Shown: positions 29,741 through 41,370 of the stretch, piece by piece
Position numbering within the stretch: the stretch's first letter is position 1
Layout: each line of letters starts with the position of its first letter
NCBI GenBank assembly: GCA_014084085.1
Contig: NPFB01000005.1
Span: 369,940 to 433,939, forward strand
Source: Hondaea fermentalgiana
Taxonomy: Eukaryota; Sar; Bigyra; Thraustochytrida; Thraustochytriidae
Direction of reading: 5' to 3'
DNA length: 64,000 nucleotides
Position numbers and translations under genes: made by a program
Notes under the pieces: model-generated
Database searches by the model: none
What the model saw: only the letters and a program-made list of their open reading frames with translations
What the model was told of the DNA's origin: nothing

Positions 29741-29780
29741 AGCGCAGTGCAGCGCAGTGCAGCGCAGTGCAGCGCAGTGC
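29741..29780. repeat. AGCGCAGTGC, four perfect tandem copies
   Basis: A perfect 10-base unit repeated four times, one helical turn per unit. It starts at the base after the shared MDH/PRODH motif, upstream of MDH. Confidence 0.95.
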
Positions 29781-30544
29781 AGGGAGAAAGGAGGAAACAA
29801 CCGCGCAGCTCTTCCTTCTTCTGCCATGGCTGATCTTATCTTATCTTCTCTCATCCTGTCCTCGAGCCGAGCCGACTCGACGCGACGCGGGTCTCTGCGA
29901 CGGTCGGCGCCGGCCCGCGCTGCTGCTGCCGGCTGCGGACTCGTGTCGATCCGGGTGCTGTACACCATGCCAGGCAAGCAGAGGCAGCCAGCCACTGCTG
30001 CTGCAGCTGCTGCTGCTATCGTCGCCTCGCCATTGCTCGCGCGGCAGGGCGTGCACACGCGTAATATCAAGCAGCAGTGGCAGCAAGTAAGAGCAAGCAG
30101 CAAAGCAAGCCAAGCAAGCAGCCTCGTTCATTCCAGATGTTCGTCGAGGCTTGGCTTCTTTCTGCGCATGCGCAGGAGACGCGCGCCGCGGCCTGAGAAA
30201 GCCTGCCTGCAGGTCAGCCATAGCCAGCAGCAGCAGCAGCGGCAGCAGCGGCAGCAGCTGCAGCAGCTGCAGCAGCAGCAGCAGCCAGTCCCGCTGCCAG
30301 GCCCGGATCCGGCAGGCGCAAGCACCGTGCAACCATCGATCGATCGCAGTGCTCGATCGCGGAGCTCAGCGCCGGCATTCGTGCGGTCGGTGGCATACTT
30401 TTCATGTCGAGAGGCAAGTTATCGGCGGAGAACGTCAGCTGCTGACAGCTGCAGCTTTCATCATCGTCAGCATCATCGTCATCGGCGTGGCAACGACAGC
30501 GAGCAAGCCAGCACGGGCGGTCGTCGAAGATCCTGCTGCTGGAG

Positions 30545-30580
<36 letters not shown>

Positions 30581-31084
30581 TCCGTGCAATGCAATGCCAT
30601 CGTGGCCGTGCAATGCAATGCAATGCGGCGCGATGCAATCCAGAGTGGGGACGGAGACAAGGAAGGAAATGCGGCCAGCGGGAAGGCACGGGTAAGGCGT
30701 GTAAGGGGCAACCCGCCAGCTCTCGTCCACGACACCGCGAGCGGTTCTCGCCCGGACATTATGGAGGCTGCTTAAGGTGGTAGCGGCGATGTGCAGCCAC
30801 GTTCTGTTCCGCGGGATGGTGTCAAGAAGAACGGGAGGATATTCTGGGATTGGGGACCAAGGATATCCTCGGGTACTATCAAGTGAGAGTTCAAGTTGCG
30901 CAGGCTGAGAAAAGAGGTGGAAAAAAACAACAATTGCTGAAGCCACACGCAGAGCACGTATCTCGATCTCTCTATCTGCGCGAGGGCGCGAGCGGACGGG
31001 GAGGGTGCGAGCGAGGCAGAGAGAGACCCGGCGGATAGACGCCGAGTGCAGGAGGACCACGCACGAGAGGTGTGCGAAGCAACG

Positions 31085-31957
31085 ATGGCTGAAAACAAGG
31101 GCGACGAAGACATCGAGGACCACCTCGCGGCCTTCGAGGCAGAGGTAGCCGCGCTCGACGTAGACCTTGAAGAAGGGAAAGAAGAAGTAGAAGGTGGCGA
31201 TGCCAAGGCAGAGGAATCAACTGAGACCAATGAAAGTCTCGCAAAAAGTGAAGAGCAAGAAGACGAAGCTCAAGCTGGCGTGTCTCATGCGCAAGCTTCG
31301 TCTTCATCGTCGTCAATGCCGTCCTCAGCGGAAACGAAAAAGGAATCGTCTTCTTCGGTGGCCGCTTTTGCACAGCCACAGCTTAATCAGGCATATCTGG
31401 ACGCACTTGAATCACGCGCCTCGAATCGTCATCAGCGTCGCATGGGCTCTTACTCGGCCGAGGATGACAAAGAGCCCAGCGGCAGCAACAGCACCAGCAC
31501 CAGCGTGGGCGCGCAACAAGGCGCAGGAGCTGACGGCGCCGGGGACACTTCAGAGTCCGCACGTGGTCAGAAACGGGCGTTGCGTGTGGGCGCGGCTGGC
31601 AGATTCGAAGACAAGACGCTGGAGGAATGGCCAGAAAATGATTTTCGTCTTTGGGTTGGCCAGCTCGGCAACGACGTGAATGATGGCATGCTCAAGAGCA
31701 AGTTTGCTGACTACAAGAGCTTTAACATGGCGCGTGTTATTCGGAATCGCAAGACTCGCAAGTCCAAAGGCTACGGAATTGTTAGTTTTAGCGACCCAAT
31801 GGAAATGGTTCGCGCCATGCGCGAGCAACAGAGCAAGTACTGCGGAACGCGACGCATGCAAATTCGCCGGAGCCGCGCTGAAGATCGCGATCTCTCCACG
31901 GTGCAAAAGAAGAACAAGAAGCGGAAACAGGCAATGGATCGTCTTGGCGTCTTTTGA
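31085..31957 (+). CDS. RBM42: RBM42-like RNA-binding protein
   Basis: The 290-residue protein has an acidic N terminus (MAENKGDEDIEDHLAAFEAE), a Ser-rich middle, and one RRM at about residues 185-268. The RRM is introduced by the RBM42 signature WPENDFRLWVGQLGNDVND. RNP2 is LWVGQL and RNP1 is SKGYGIVSF. Also diagnostic are MLKSKFADYKSFNMARVIRN and KYCGTRRMQIRRS, followed by the basic tail KKNKKRKQAMDRLGVF. By family it is a nuclear/cytoplasmic mRNA-binding factor linked to splicing or stress granules. ATG 31085 (in CAACGATGGC) starts the acidic segment; an in-frame start at 31046 would add 13 residues. Confidence 0.9.
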   Translation: MAENKGDEDIEDHLAAFEAEVAALDVDLEEGKEEVEGGDAKAEESTETNESLAKSEEQEDEAQAGVSHAQASSSSSSMPSSAETKKESSSSVAAFAQPQLNQAYLDALESRASNRHQRRMGSYSAEDDKEPSGSNSTSTSVGAQQGAGADGAGDTSESARGQKRALRVGAAGRFEDKTLEEWPENDFRLWVGQLGNDVNDGMLKSKFADYKSFNMARVIRNRKTRKSKGYGIVSFSDPMEMVRAMREQQSKYCGTRRMQIRRSRAEDRDLSTVQKKNKKRKQAMDRLGVF

Positions 31958-31968
31958 TTTCTTCCCCT

Positions 31969-32009
31969 CTTCTTCTTCTTCTTCTTCTTCTTCTTCTTCT
32001 TCTTCTTCA
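31969..32009. repeat. (TTC)n microsatellite directly after the RBM42 stop
   Basis: A homopyrimidine triplet tract in the probable 3' UTR, comparable to the homopurine (AAG)n tract after the giant receptor gene. Confidence 0.9.
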
Positions 32010-32488
32010 CAACAAGAACAACAACATCAACAACAACAAGAACAACAACGAAAGTCAAGACACGCCACTTCTCCTTCGCTCGATCGGAAAGGTGCCTAAA
32101 AAGAAAAATAATGAGAACAGCGAGCGAGCGAGCCGAAAGGGACGTCCTTTGCTCGTGCCGACTTCTTTCGGCTTCTTCCGGACATCTTGATTGGTGGCTG
32201 GCTGGCTGGCCTTCTCAGCAGCAGCATCATATCGATTCCAGCAGCCACTTTGGGCGATCAAGTACGAGCCAGGTCAAAACTGGACCACCCTCTTATACTT
32301 TGCTCGCTCCGCTTCTCCCCGGGACGACGAAAAGGCAACAACGACGAAGTCCCAATTGGTTGCCAAAGGAGTAAGAGAGAGAGAGAAAGAAGAAAAAAAG
32401 AGCCTACGGAATCTTGTTTGCGAGTCGCTCGCCGCCCCGGGGGGTGCCTTTTCACCTGGCTGTACACTCGTGCGAAGAAAGGACAAGC

Positions 32489-32528
32489 ATCGCATTGCAT
32501 CGCATTGCATTGCATCGCATTGCATCGT
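32489..32528. repeat. GCATT/GCATC pentanucleotide array
   Basis: About eight five-base units (GCATC and GCATT mixed) lie 530-570 bases upstream of the myosin start. The same pentamer occurs in the opposite orientation (AATGC) at about 30586-30632, upstream of RBM42. Confidence 0.8.
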
Positions 32529-33055
32529 CTTCACAATAATGTGGGCCAAGAAGAAAACATGCGAGGCAAGGCATTCTCATGCACAAAAGGAGGGAGAAAG
32601 AAAAAAAATTTAGGAGGGGGAGAAAGAAAAGAAAAAAAAGCAGAAGCAGCTGTGGTAGATGGGGTTGCGCAAGAGAACGTCCGCCGGCGGTGGTCCCAAA
32701 GGGCGGGCGCTGCGAAAACGCCGCCGGCGGTGGTCCCAAGGCAGGCGTGCGCGCGCGCCCTTGCGTGGTGGTGCGGTTTGCACTATTTTCTGGTGCTCGC
32801 TCGGTCTGCCAGCCCGAGGGTCGGCCTGCCGCTTCATTTGTCCGAGGATCTCTCGGGTCATCCATCGATACACCAGGGAGCCATCAATCTTGAAATTGCC
32901 AGAGCTGCAAAAGAGCTTGCTCGCGGCTTCTGCCCTCGCGCTCCGCGGTGCTGGCCGTCCTCTCTCTCTCTCTCTCTCTCGCTCTTTACCCCGTTCGAGG
33001 CCGTCCAGGTAAAACCTGAAGAGCGCGCAAGCGCAGAGCTTTGGTCTCGTGCAAG

Positions 33056-35917
33056 ATGGAAAAAAGACGCATCGAAAAGGGCCGGGTCGACGACTTGGTC
33101 CTTATCGAGGAGGTCTCGCAAGATGAGATTGTCGCGACGCTGAAGCGGCGCTTCGACTCCAAGCAGATTTACACGTACATTGGCACGGTGCTCTTGTCGG
33201 TAAATCCATTCAAGACGATTCAAGGCTTGTACGGAGAAGAAATGATTGGCAAGTACGAGGGCAAGATGAACTACGAGCTCGCCCCTCACGTCTACGCCGT
33301 GGCCGAAAACGGGTACCGTTCAATGATGCGCACAAACATGAACCAATGTGTACTCGTGTCTGGCGAGAGTGGTTCGGGCAAGACGGAGGCAACGAAGCGT
33401 GTGCTCGAGTTTGTTGCAGCCGTGAGTGGCACCGGCTACGCGGGTATCAAAGACGCCCTGCTGAACAGCAATCCGTTACTCGAAGCGTTCGGAAATGCGC
33501 GCACCTTGCGCAACGACAACTCATCTCGTTTTGGCAAGTACATGGAAGTCATGTTCGACTACAAGGGCGAGCCCGTCCAGGGTTCGATTTCCAACTACCT
33601 GCTCGAGAACCCTCGCGTGGTTTCGCATGCCGAGGGCGAGCAGAATTTCCACATTTTCTACATGGTCTTGGAAGGCATGCCCGAGGCACAAAAGAAAGAA
33701 CTGCACCTTGCGGGGCACACAGCAAGCAGCTTTAGATACCTTGGCGAGGAGCGTCCAGCCTCGCAGCGGAGCGCGACGCCCGATTTTGCCGGCATCGACC
33801 GCGCCATGGATGGCGTTGGACTTACCGCGGAGCAAAAGAGTGATCTGTACCGCATCGTAGCCTCAGTGCTGTGGACAGGGCAGATTGACTTTGAAGACGA
33901 CCATGCGGCCGGCGCGGACAGCGGCAAGTCCGGCAGCAAAGTCAAGCGCGAAGGCGAAAGCGGCCAAGCGTTGGCGAACACAGCAAGCTTATTGGGCGTG
34001 GACGCACAAGCGCTGGAGCGCGCGATGGTGATGCGCAAGATTGTGACGCGGGGCGACACGGTCGACAAGGTTCTGCACAAGGAGGAAGCGTATGAGACCC
34101 GGGATGCTCTCGCCAAGGCACTGTACGCGCGCACGTTCGAGCTGGTGGTCGCCTGGATCAACGTTGCGATGCGGAACGCAGACCTCGCGGACGACCGGAA
34201 CTACCGGCGCAACAGTTTCCGCAGATATACAAGCATTGGCGTGCTGGACATTTATGGCTTTGAGATCTTTGAAAAGAACAGCTTTGAGCAACTGTGCATC
34301 AACTACTGCAACGAGAAGCTGCAACAGTACTTTATCGAGCTCACATTGCGCGCCGAGCAGGAAGAGTATGCCGCCGAGGGCATTGAATGGGAGCACATTG
34401 AGTACTTTAACAACAAGACGGTGTGCGATTTGATTGAGGCCAAGCAGAAACCGCACCCTGGCATTCTGGCCCTTGTGGACGAGGAGTGCTCGCTCTTGGG
34501 CAAGGTAGACGACTTGACGTTGCTCAAGAAGCTGGATAAGACGCTGCGCGACCACGCGCACTACGAGGAGGTCAAGGTGAGCCCGCACCACTTTGTGGTC
34601 AAGCATTACGCCGGCAATGTCAAGTACACGGCGACGGGATTCTTGGATAAGAACCGCGATACGCTTTGGCGTGACCTGGTGGAGACGGTGGCTTCGTCGT
34701 CGCTCACCTTTGTGCAAGAGCTTTTCCCCGAGGCGAAGCAGAAGCGTGACCAGAAGAAGCCACCTACGGCGGGCGGCAAGTTCCGCACGCAAATGCACGA
34801 GCTGATTGGTACCTTGCAGTTGTGCAACCCTCACTACATTCGCTGCATCAAGCCGAACGAAAAGAAGATGGGCGGCCTCTTTGAGGCAGAGCGCGTGGTG
34901 GACCAGGCCCGGTACCTCGGTCTTTTGGAGAATGTTCGCGTGCGCCGCGCCGGCTTTGCGCACCGCAAGCCGCTCGACGAGTTTGTGCACCGATACAAGA
35001 TGCTTTCACGGCAGACGTGGCCGCGGGGATGCGGGGATCTTCGCGAAGACGCGCGTCACGTTCTGGAGGCCGCTGGCGTGGACGAGGACGGCTACAGGTT
35101 TGGACACACCAAGGTGTTTGTACGCAAGCCCATGACGCTGTTTGCGCTGGAGGACATGCGGGAGAACAAGCTGCACGCGCTGGTATCGTCGGTGCAGGTG
35201 GCCTTTCGTGCGTGGAAGGCGCGCAAGATGCTCAAGGAGCTGCGGGATCGCTCGATGAGTCTGTTTAGCGGCCAGAAGCGCCGTGGTGGCTCGTTCCGCG
35301 TGTACTTTTTGGGAGATTACATTCGTGTCAAGGAGCATCCGAGCGTGCTCGCGGCCGCGGGGGGCGAGACGATTTTGTTTGCTGACACGGTCGACAAGAT
35401 TAACCGCAGCTGCAAGGCACAGGTACGTCTATGCGTACTGACGACGGCTCATCTTCTCGTGCTGCGGGCCAAGGCGGATAAGCAGCAAAAGGGCGCCTTC
35501 GAATTTGCAGGTATCTCGCGCAAGGTGGCGCTCGCGGACCTAGCGACGGCGACGCTATCGACATTTGCTGACGGCTTTGTCGCGCTCGACGTCAAGGGGG
35601 GTGCGCAAGCGACGATCTTTTTGCACTCTGCTCGCAAGGCGGAGATCATTACGCTGCTCAAGGGCCAATGTCCCGGGTTGGAGTTGCGTTTCCAGGACAG
35701 TTTCCAGTACGTTTCGTACAAGCCGTCGCTGTTTGGAGGTCGGTCGACGACGGGCCCCACGGAGTCGCGCACTTTGGTTTTCAACGAGTCGGCGGGCAAG
35801 ATCGACGCCGCGAGCATGCCCAAGATTGCCTATGCCAAGGCGCAGCACGCCGTCAATGTGCAGATTCCGCCCACCATGGGTTCTCGTGCGCTCATCCAAC
35901 TTTCGCACGCGGCCTGA
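33056..35917 (+). CDS. MYO1: Class I myosin heavy chain (short tail, TH1)
   Basis: The 953-residue actin motor starts MEKRRIEKGRVDDLVLIEEV, immediately before the motor domain as in class I myosins, so ATG 33056 is preferred. P-loop GESGSGKT lies near residue 102, switch I NDNSSRFGKYME near 153, and switch II plus relay DIYGFEIFEKNSFEQLCINY near 397. The actin-binding end has LQLCNPHYIRCIKPNEKK and the converter follows. A degenerate IQ-like helix (VSSVQVAFRAWKARKMLKEL) precedes a TH1 tail from about residue 738 (FRVYFLGDYIRVKEHP), a lipid-binding module. No SH3 or GPA tail follows. By family it links actin to membranes in endocytosis or motility. No intron is needed. Confidence 0.93.
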   Translation: MEKRRIEKGRVDDLVLIEEVSQDEIVATLKRRFDSKQIYTYIGTVLLSVNPFKTIQGLYGEEMIGKYEGKMNYELAPHVYAVAENGYRSMMRTNMNQCVLVSGESGSGKTEATKRVLEFVAAVSGTGYAGIKDALLNSNPLLEAFGNARTLRNDNSSRFGKYMEVMFDYKGEPVQGSISNYLLENPRVVSHAEGEQNFHIFYMVLEGMPEAQKKELHLAGHTASSFRYLGEERPASQRSATPDFAGIDRAMDGVGLTAEQKSDLYRIVASVLWTGQIDFEDDHAAGADSGKSGSKVKREGESGQALANTASLLGVDAQALERAMVMRKIVTRGDTVDKVLHKEEAYETRDALAKALYARTFELVVAWINVAMRNADLADDRNYRRNSFRRYTSIGVLDIYGFEIFEKNSFEQLCINYCNEKLQQYFIELTLRAEQEEYAAEGIEWEHIEYFNNKTVCDLIEAKQKPHPGILALVDEECSLLGKVDDLTLLKKLDKTLRDHAHYEEVKVSPHHFVVKHYAGNVKYTATGFLDKNRDTLWRDLVETVASSSLTFVQELFPEAKQKRDQKKPPTAGGKFRTQMHELIGTLQLCNPHYIRCIKPNEKKMGGLFEAERVVDQARYLGLLENVRVRRAGFAHRKPLDEFVHRYKMLSRQTWPRGCGDLREDARHVLEAAGVDEDGYRFGHTKVFVRKPMTLFALEDMRENKLHALVSSVQVAFRAWKARKMLKELRDRSMSLFSGQKRRGGSFRVYFLGDYIRVKEHPSVLAAAGGETILFADTVDKINRSCKAQVRLCVLTTAHLLVLRAKADKQQKGAFEFAGISRKVALADLATATLSTFADGFVALDVKGGAQATIFLHSARKAEIITLLKGQCPGLELRFQDSFQYVSYKPSLFGGRSTTGPTESRTLVFNESAGKIDAASMPKIAYAKAQHAVNVQIPPTMGSRALIQLSHAA

Positions 35918-38900
35918 TTTCGTCAATTGAAATTAGGATAATCTCACCTCTTTCGTTCCTTTTTGTCTTGCTTGCTGATTTCCAAGGACGCAGGGTTTGA
36001 TAAATTGCTGTAGACGTGTTGATTGTCCCTGTTGAGCTTGTCTCCAAAAACTTCAGAAATGAGAGAGAGAGAGAGACAGAGAAAGAGATAGTAAATCCGG
36101 AGGGAGGACGAGGATGGTCCTTTTTGCTTCCATCTTGTCTCATAATCCGACTCAACATTGTGAAGAAGAAGGAGCTCGCTCGCTCGCATAGTATACTTTT
36201 TGCTTTCATCAAGTCTCATCTCACGTTTTGTCCTGTAGTATTATATCTTCACCATGCGACTTCACTACTTCATGGAGTTGAAACAAAAGAAGGAGGAGCT
36301 CACTCGCTTTATACCAGAGGCCGAGCAGAGGCACCCCAAATGTTGATTGAAGACCAATCATGAAATTGATGGTGGCGCGAAAGGAGATAAATAGCAACCA
36401 GACTCTGATGTGACACAGACACAACCGGTTTTTGACAATTTTTTTTCTTCTGCCGAATGAATAAATGATTTCGGAGCGGAGCGGTGTGGCAAGCGCGCGG
36501 CGCCTCACCTCTCTCTGCTGCTGCCAACGCGTCTGGAATGGACTCGGAGGCTATTTTGCAGACCACACCAACACATCCGGAATGGATTTACAGGCTGGGA
36601 CCTCCGATGATGCGCTCTTGTAAGCGCTTTCACGGCACATACTTTGCACCCGCTCCGACGCCGGCGCGTCAGCCTGCAGGGCCGCAGCCCAACCGCCGCG
36701 GATCCAGCCCGAGCCGGCGCGGTGGTATACGTACACCCGCATGCGCATGCATGCATTCATGCATGTGTGTGCGTGGCCGGCAAGGAAGGTCTCGAGAGGT
36801 GTCCGTCCACTCCGCTGCCGCCGCGCATTGCTCTTGGCGGGAGCTTTTGCCACCGGCCACGCTGCGACAGTGCGGGCGACGGACCGACCAACCGACACAC
36901 AGGCTCTTGCCCTAACCGTCATCGCGCCCTTGCAGTGCAGGCGGCAGCGGCCCGTCACGCTCTCAATCGGGCCGGGCGGGTGCGGACGCGAAGCGCTGCA
37001 GGCTCTTCGTGTCGTGTGCATGCGCGTCAACGTCTCGTCGTGTCGTCGGGTCCGAGGCACTCGTTCTCTGCGTCGCGTCGCGTCGCGTCGAATCGCGTTA
37101 CGTTACATCGCGTCTCGCCGGCGGGTTTTAGCGTTGACTCGAAGCTACTTCGGACTAACTCGGGTGCATCATCGCCACAGTCCGCCGCACACAAAACCGC
37201 GCCGACTGTGGCCAGTCTGCCTCGCCCCACATGCGGAGCTAGCACACAGCGCGCAGCTTCTCGCGCGTGTGGGCACGTGGCCCTCCGCCACGTGCCGCGC
37301 CCGCGGTTTTCCCCCACGTTTCCCCTTCCCTCTCACCCGCACTGTGCGTGTGGGGACCAGTCCCTGAACCGCTTGCTCCGCTGCGGCGTACGGTTCGCGT
37401 CAGCGCTTCCAAGCACAAAGCTGCTGCGGAAGCAAGGACGTAAGCAGGCTGCTCTCCGTCGACCCCGCCTGGCTGTGGCTGCTGCACTGTAGACGCCAGC
37501 CCCCGCCCTACACCCGCGCACACCGCGCGCACGGTGTGTGGTCTCGCTGCGGGTGCTGCGGTGGGAGGCAGAAGCTGCCGCAGTGCGGCGGGTCTGTTCG
37601 CGGGCGCGCCCGGTGCGGAAGTTGCCCGCGAACGGGGAGAAGCTGCGCTGCTTCTGCGCTGCTTCTGCGCGCAAGCCGCCAGCTTCTTTCTCCCTTCTAC
37701 CTCTTCCGCATTCCCGCCAGTGCGCGCGCGTGTGCGCGAGTACTACGCCAAGCTGCTGCAGTGCCTCGTTCCGCTCCGCGGCGAGCCAGGTCCCCAGGCC
37801 GCAGCAGCTGCACTGCAGCAGCTGCAGCAGCGAGAGACCCTGGGTGGCGCTGTCGCTCGCGAACTCACTGGCAGCAGGGTCTAGGTTAAGCCCGGGCTTC
37901 GAGGGCAACGGACATGGGCGGACCGGCCGCGGTCCGGCTGCAGTCCGAGGTCCCGGGTCCTGACCCGCGACAGCGACAACGACGAGCGGCCGCGACCCCG
38001 TTCCATTTATTTCCCCCTTGGTATTGTAGCAGAATGGGCTTGATTTACCTTATCCGGCCGCCGTGGTTGCCGGAGGCGGCTGCGGTCGACGGAGAGCCTG
38101 CGACTGGTGGCTGCTGCCTGCCTGGGTCAGGCGCGGTCAGGCCGCCGCGGCGCCGTGTGCTGCCACTGCTGGCATGAATGCGTGGCTGCACGGCAGCGCA
38201 TGGGCGCGGCCTGGATCCGCCGTGTGCCGATGCGGCGCGGGACGAGGCATGACGCAACGCGGGTCCTGAGTTCGCGGGGCCGACGCCTGGACCGGCCGAC
38301 GCGCACAGCTGTGGGGGCGTGGGATGTCTGGCTGCCGCGTTCCGCCTTCGTGCCTCGATGTCTCGTCTCCTTCTTCTTTTTTTCAAGTTTTTATTCACTC
38401 CCGGCTCCATTCCTCGCTCGCTACCTCCTCCCTTCGCGGGCGGTCCGGACTTCTGCGCGGGGCGCGGGGCCCGTCTCGCTCCGTCCTTGCTCGCTTCGTT
38501 GCGCCGCGACGGCGGCAGGCCTGTTCCTCTTTCGCATCCCTCTGGCTGCCGGACTGTCAGTCGCGCGAGGGGTGCGGCTGTGGCGTGCGCACCTCGAACG
38601 AGGCGGACTAGGCTCGTGCCATACCTGCGTTTGGTCTTTGCTCCCTTTCAAAGGCTCCCGCGCCTGGCTGCTCTGCCTCGGGAACGAGGTTTCGTCCCTT
38701 TCTTTCTTTTCCTCCCCTCCTCCTTTCATTGTTTGTTTGGACGGGCCTAGATTACTTTCGAATGCCACAGGGAAGAAAGAGGGAGGGAGCGAAGCAAGCT
38801 AGCTCGCAGCGGCGGGGAGGGCAAGGGCACCCGGCGACGGCTGGCTCGCACCCGGCGCGGCGCGGCCGCCTGCCAGGCCGGACACCTGTGAAGGTCAAGA

Positions 38901-39618
38901 CTCGGGGGCGCCGCCGCCAGAAGCAGCAGGCACGCTGGCTGGCCGGCCGCTGGGCAGGGCAGCTTCGTTCCCTTGACCCAGCTGGCTGGCGCGGCGTTGG
39001 CCTCGCTCGGTCCGGCCAACAGCTGGCTGGCCGGCTGGCTGCGAAAGAAGGGGAGAGAGAAGGTGAGAACGAAAGAAGGCCGCCCGAGAACTTCCCGCGC
39101 AAGGCGGCATACGACGGGGCGGTTTCTCGTCGCGAGGACTTGCGCGAAACCCCTTCGCGAAGGTGCGGCGACCCCATTCATCAGGTCACCGCATCCTCGC
39201 GCTGGGGGGCTGCGCGCAAGTCGAGAGGGAGACGCTGAGCATCCGTCCCGAAGCGTCATCGCCGCGCGACCGCTCGTTGAAGAGGCGGCGGCGACCCCTC
39301 AGCTGCCCGCAGCGTCCCGCAGCATGTGCGTGCGGCAAGGACGGGGGGGGCCGGCCGCGGTGTCTGCGCAAGCGCAGAGAGGGCGGGATTCGGCGCGCAG
39401 ACGGCGGCTTTCGGGACGTTGGGGCCCCACAGTGATGGGTCCAGCGGCGAGCGAGAGGGAGAGCGATGGCCAGTGGCCGGCCGGCCGGCCCGCGCTGCCG
39501 ACGCGGCGAGGCGAAGCTTTCCGCCGAGCGCTGCGCAGCGCAGCGCGCAGACAACCCCTCGCCGGCGCCCCTTCCGTCCGTCCGTGGAGCCAGGGACGAG
39601 GAGAAGAAGCCTGCAGGC

Positions 39619-39653
39619 GAATGCGAATGCGAATGCGAATGCGAATGCGAAGA
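39619..39653. repeat. (GAATGC)n hexanucleotide array
   Basis: About five to six consecutive GCGAAT/GAATGC units within the GC-rich gene desert. Confidence 0.9.
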
Positions 39654-41340
39654 AGAAGATCCGTTCCGCTGGTCGGTGGCGGCGCGGCGGCAGCGCGGCG
39701 CAGAGCAGTGCAGGCGGCGCCCCCGGCCGGGCGAAATAAAAACCCGACAGAAAAGAAAGGAAAAGAAAAGAAAAGAAAGCGGAAAAGAAACCTGCCTGCC
39801 CGAGAGCGGCCGGGCAGGATGCCGGAGACGAGGATGCAGCCTCCTTTGGTACTGTCGCGATACAGTTGGCGGACGGCGCGCAGCTGGGCCCGGCCGGGAA
39901 GCGGCGTCCGCGAAGAAGCGAGGCGCGAGTCGCTGCGGCCGGCCGCGGACAGGCGGGAGGGAGGGCCTGGTCTCCCGGGCTGTCCGGCCGGCCGCGAGGC
40001 GCAAGACGCAGAGCGAGCTCGGATTTGGACTCTCCCTCGCGCGAGAGGGCGGCGCCGGAGGCGGGGGAAGGAAGAAAGGAGGGAAGGAAGGAAGGAAGGA
40101 GGTCTTCCCAGGGCTCCCTCGCAGGCAGGCAGGCAGGCAGGCGCGAGCGTGTGATGCGATCGAGGAACGGCGCCGTCCTCGTGAGGGAGCGAGAGAGCGC
40201 GCGAGCGCCGCACCGTTCGCAGCTGAGCTTTCCGAGGGAAAAGGACTTCGAGACGAATCGAAATGAAATCCAACGAAATGAAATGAAATCCTGACGTGAG
40301 GTGAACCACGTTGGCTGGTTAGGCAAAGGAAAGAACGAACGAACGAACGAACGAAAGAAAAAATGGAAAAAAGAAAAAAGAAAAAAGAAAGAAAAGAAAG
40401 AACAACTTGAAAGAAAGGGCAACTGCGACCTGCCGCGCCCCGCGAAGCGGCCTCCAAGAAAGCAAGGAAGGAAGGCTGGCAGGAAGGAAGGAAGCAAGGA
40501 GGGAAGACAGGAAGGAAGCCGCGACCGGCGCCTGCGACGCGACGCGACGCGACGACGGGTGCAGCTCAGCTCAGCTCAGCGCAGCTCAGCGCAGCGCAGC
40601 GCAGCGAGGCCGGTTTGAACCCGCGCGCTCGCTTGTTTTCCTTCCTCCCATTTTCCTTCCCTTTCCTTTTCTTGTCCTCTTTTCCTTTTTTCTCAGTCCT
40701 GCTCACAATTCCGCCGCTCCGCTGCTGCTCACGCCGCCGCCGCCTGCCGCGACCTGCCGAGCGTCTGCGCCGCGTCCACGTGGACGCGCCGCGAAGAGCG
40801 CCGCGCGAGCTGCCCGGCGAGCGAGCAGCCGGGGCCGACGGAGGCAGCGAGCCAGCCAGCCAGCTGCCAGCTGCAGCCAGGTGCAGGTGCAGCCGCTGCC
40901 GTGAGAGCGCGGACGGCGAGTCCAGAGTCCAAAAGGGCGCCCCGCCACCGGCTGCCGTTCGCTCGACGGGTCGTTCGAAGCGGCTCGAGGCGCCTCTCCT
41001 CGGCGCGCGAGGCAGACTGGGAAAGCAGCGCGCAGAGAGGGGTTGCTGGCGGCAGCCGCGCGCGACGCAGAGGCAGGCAGCAGGCAAGCAGGCAGACGCA
41101 GACGGGGCTGCGCCGCGCGAAGCCGGGCAGGCAGAGGAGAGAGCGGGGGCGGGGCGTCCGTCCACCTCCCTGAGCGCATCGACGCATCAGGGCATACATT
41201 CAAACATCCATCCGTCAAGCCATCCGTCCAGGGCGCCGCCTTCGACCACCCGCCCGCCCCAGCGAAGCGGAGCGGAGCGAGGCGCGGCAGCGCAGCGCAG
41301 GGGCAGAGCGGCAAGTCGTCCGACCGGCCGGCCGGCCAGC

Positions 41341-41370
41341 CAGACAGACAGACAGACAGACAGACAGCCA
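41341..41370. repeat. (CAGA)n tetranucleotide array
   Basis: About seven CAGA units in the gene desert. A related CTGTCTGC array, its complement in type, occurs at about 63350-63400. Confidence 0.9.

Larger units (their letters stand above)
29523..31084. other. Divergent intergenic region between malate dehydrogenase and RBM42
   Basis: A 1.56 kb spacer that should hold both promoters. It contains a (CTG)n tract just 5' of the MDH start (29560-29575), four perfect copies of a 10-mer (29741-29780), (CAG)n-type tracts at about 30225-30290, a (CTG)n tract at about 30545-30580, and AATGC pentamer runs at about 30586-30632. The Gln- or Ala-rich open frames here follow these repeats and are not called. 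Confidence 0.6.
31958..33055. other. Intergenic region between RBM42 and myosin
   Basis: 1.1 kb. A (TTC)n tract (31969-32009) begins about ten bases after the RBM42 stop, followed by CAA-rich sequence. GCATT/GCATC pentamers occur at about 32489-32528, a CGCCGGCGGTGGTCCCAA segment occurs twice near 32680 and 32722, and a (CT)n run lies near 32960-32980, just upstream of the myosin start. No gene seen. Confidence 0.6.

Noticed and set aside
29577..30695. A 372-residue + strand frame between MDH and RBM42
   Set aside because: Gln/Ser/Cys-rich runs mirror CAG-type triplets; opposite-strand frames are equally open and no domain is seen.
33989..34990. A 333-residue minus-strand frame
   Set aside because: Antisense to the myosin motor domain; no independent evidence.
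38973..40497. Several long overlapping frames (336-423 residues) on both strands
   Set aside because: Multiple frames are open at once over the same GC-rich repeats. Products are Arg/Ala/Pro/Ser-skewed with no domain or plausible start context.
40608..40630. GGTTTGAACCC, another B-box-like string
   Set aside because: The putative T-stem (GCCGG against CCCGC) does not pair properly and no tRNA fold could be built around it.
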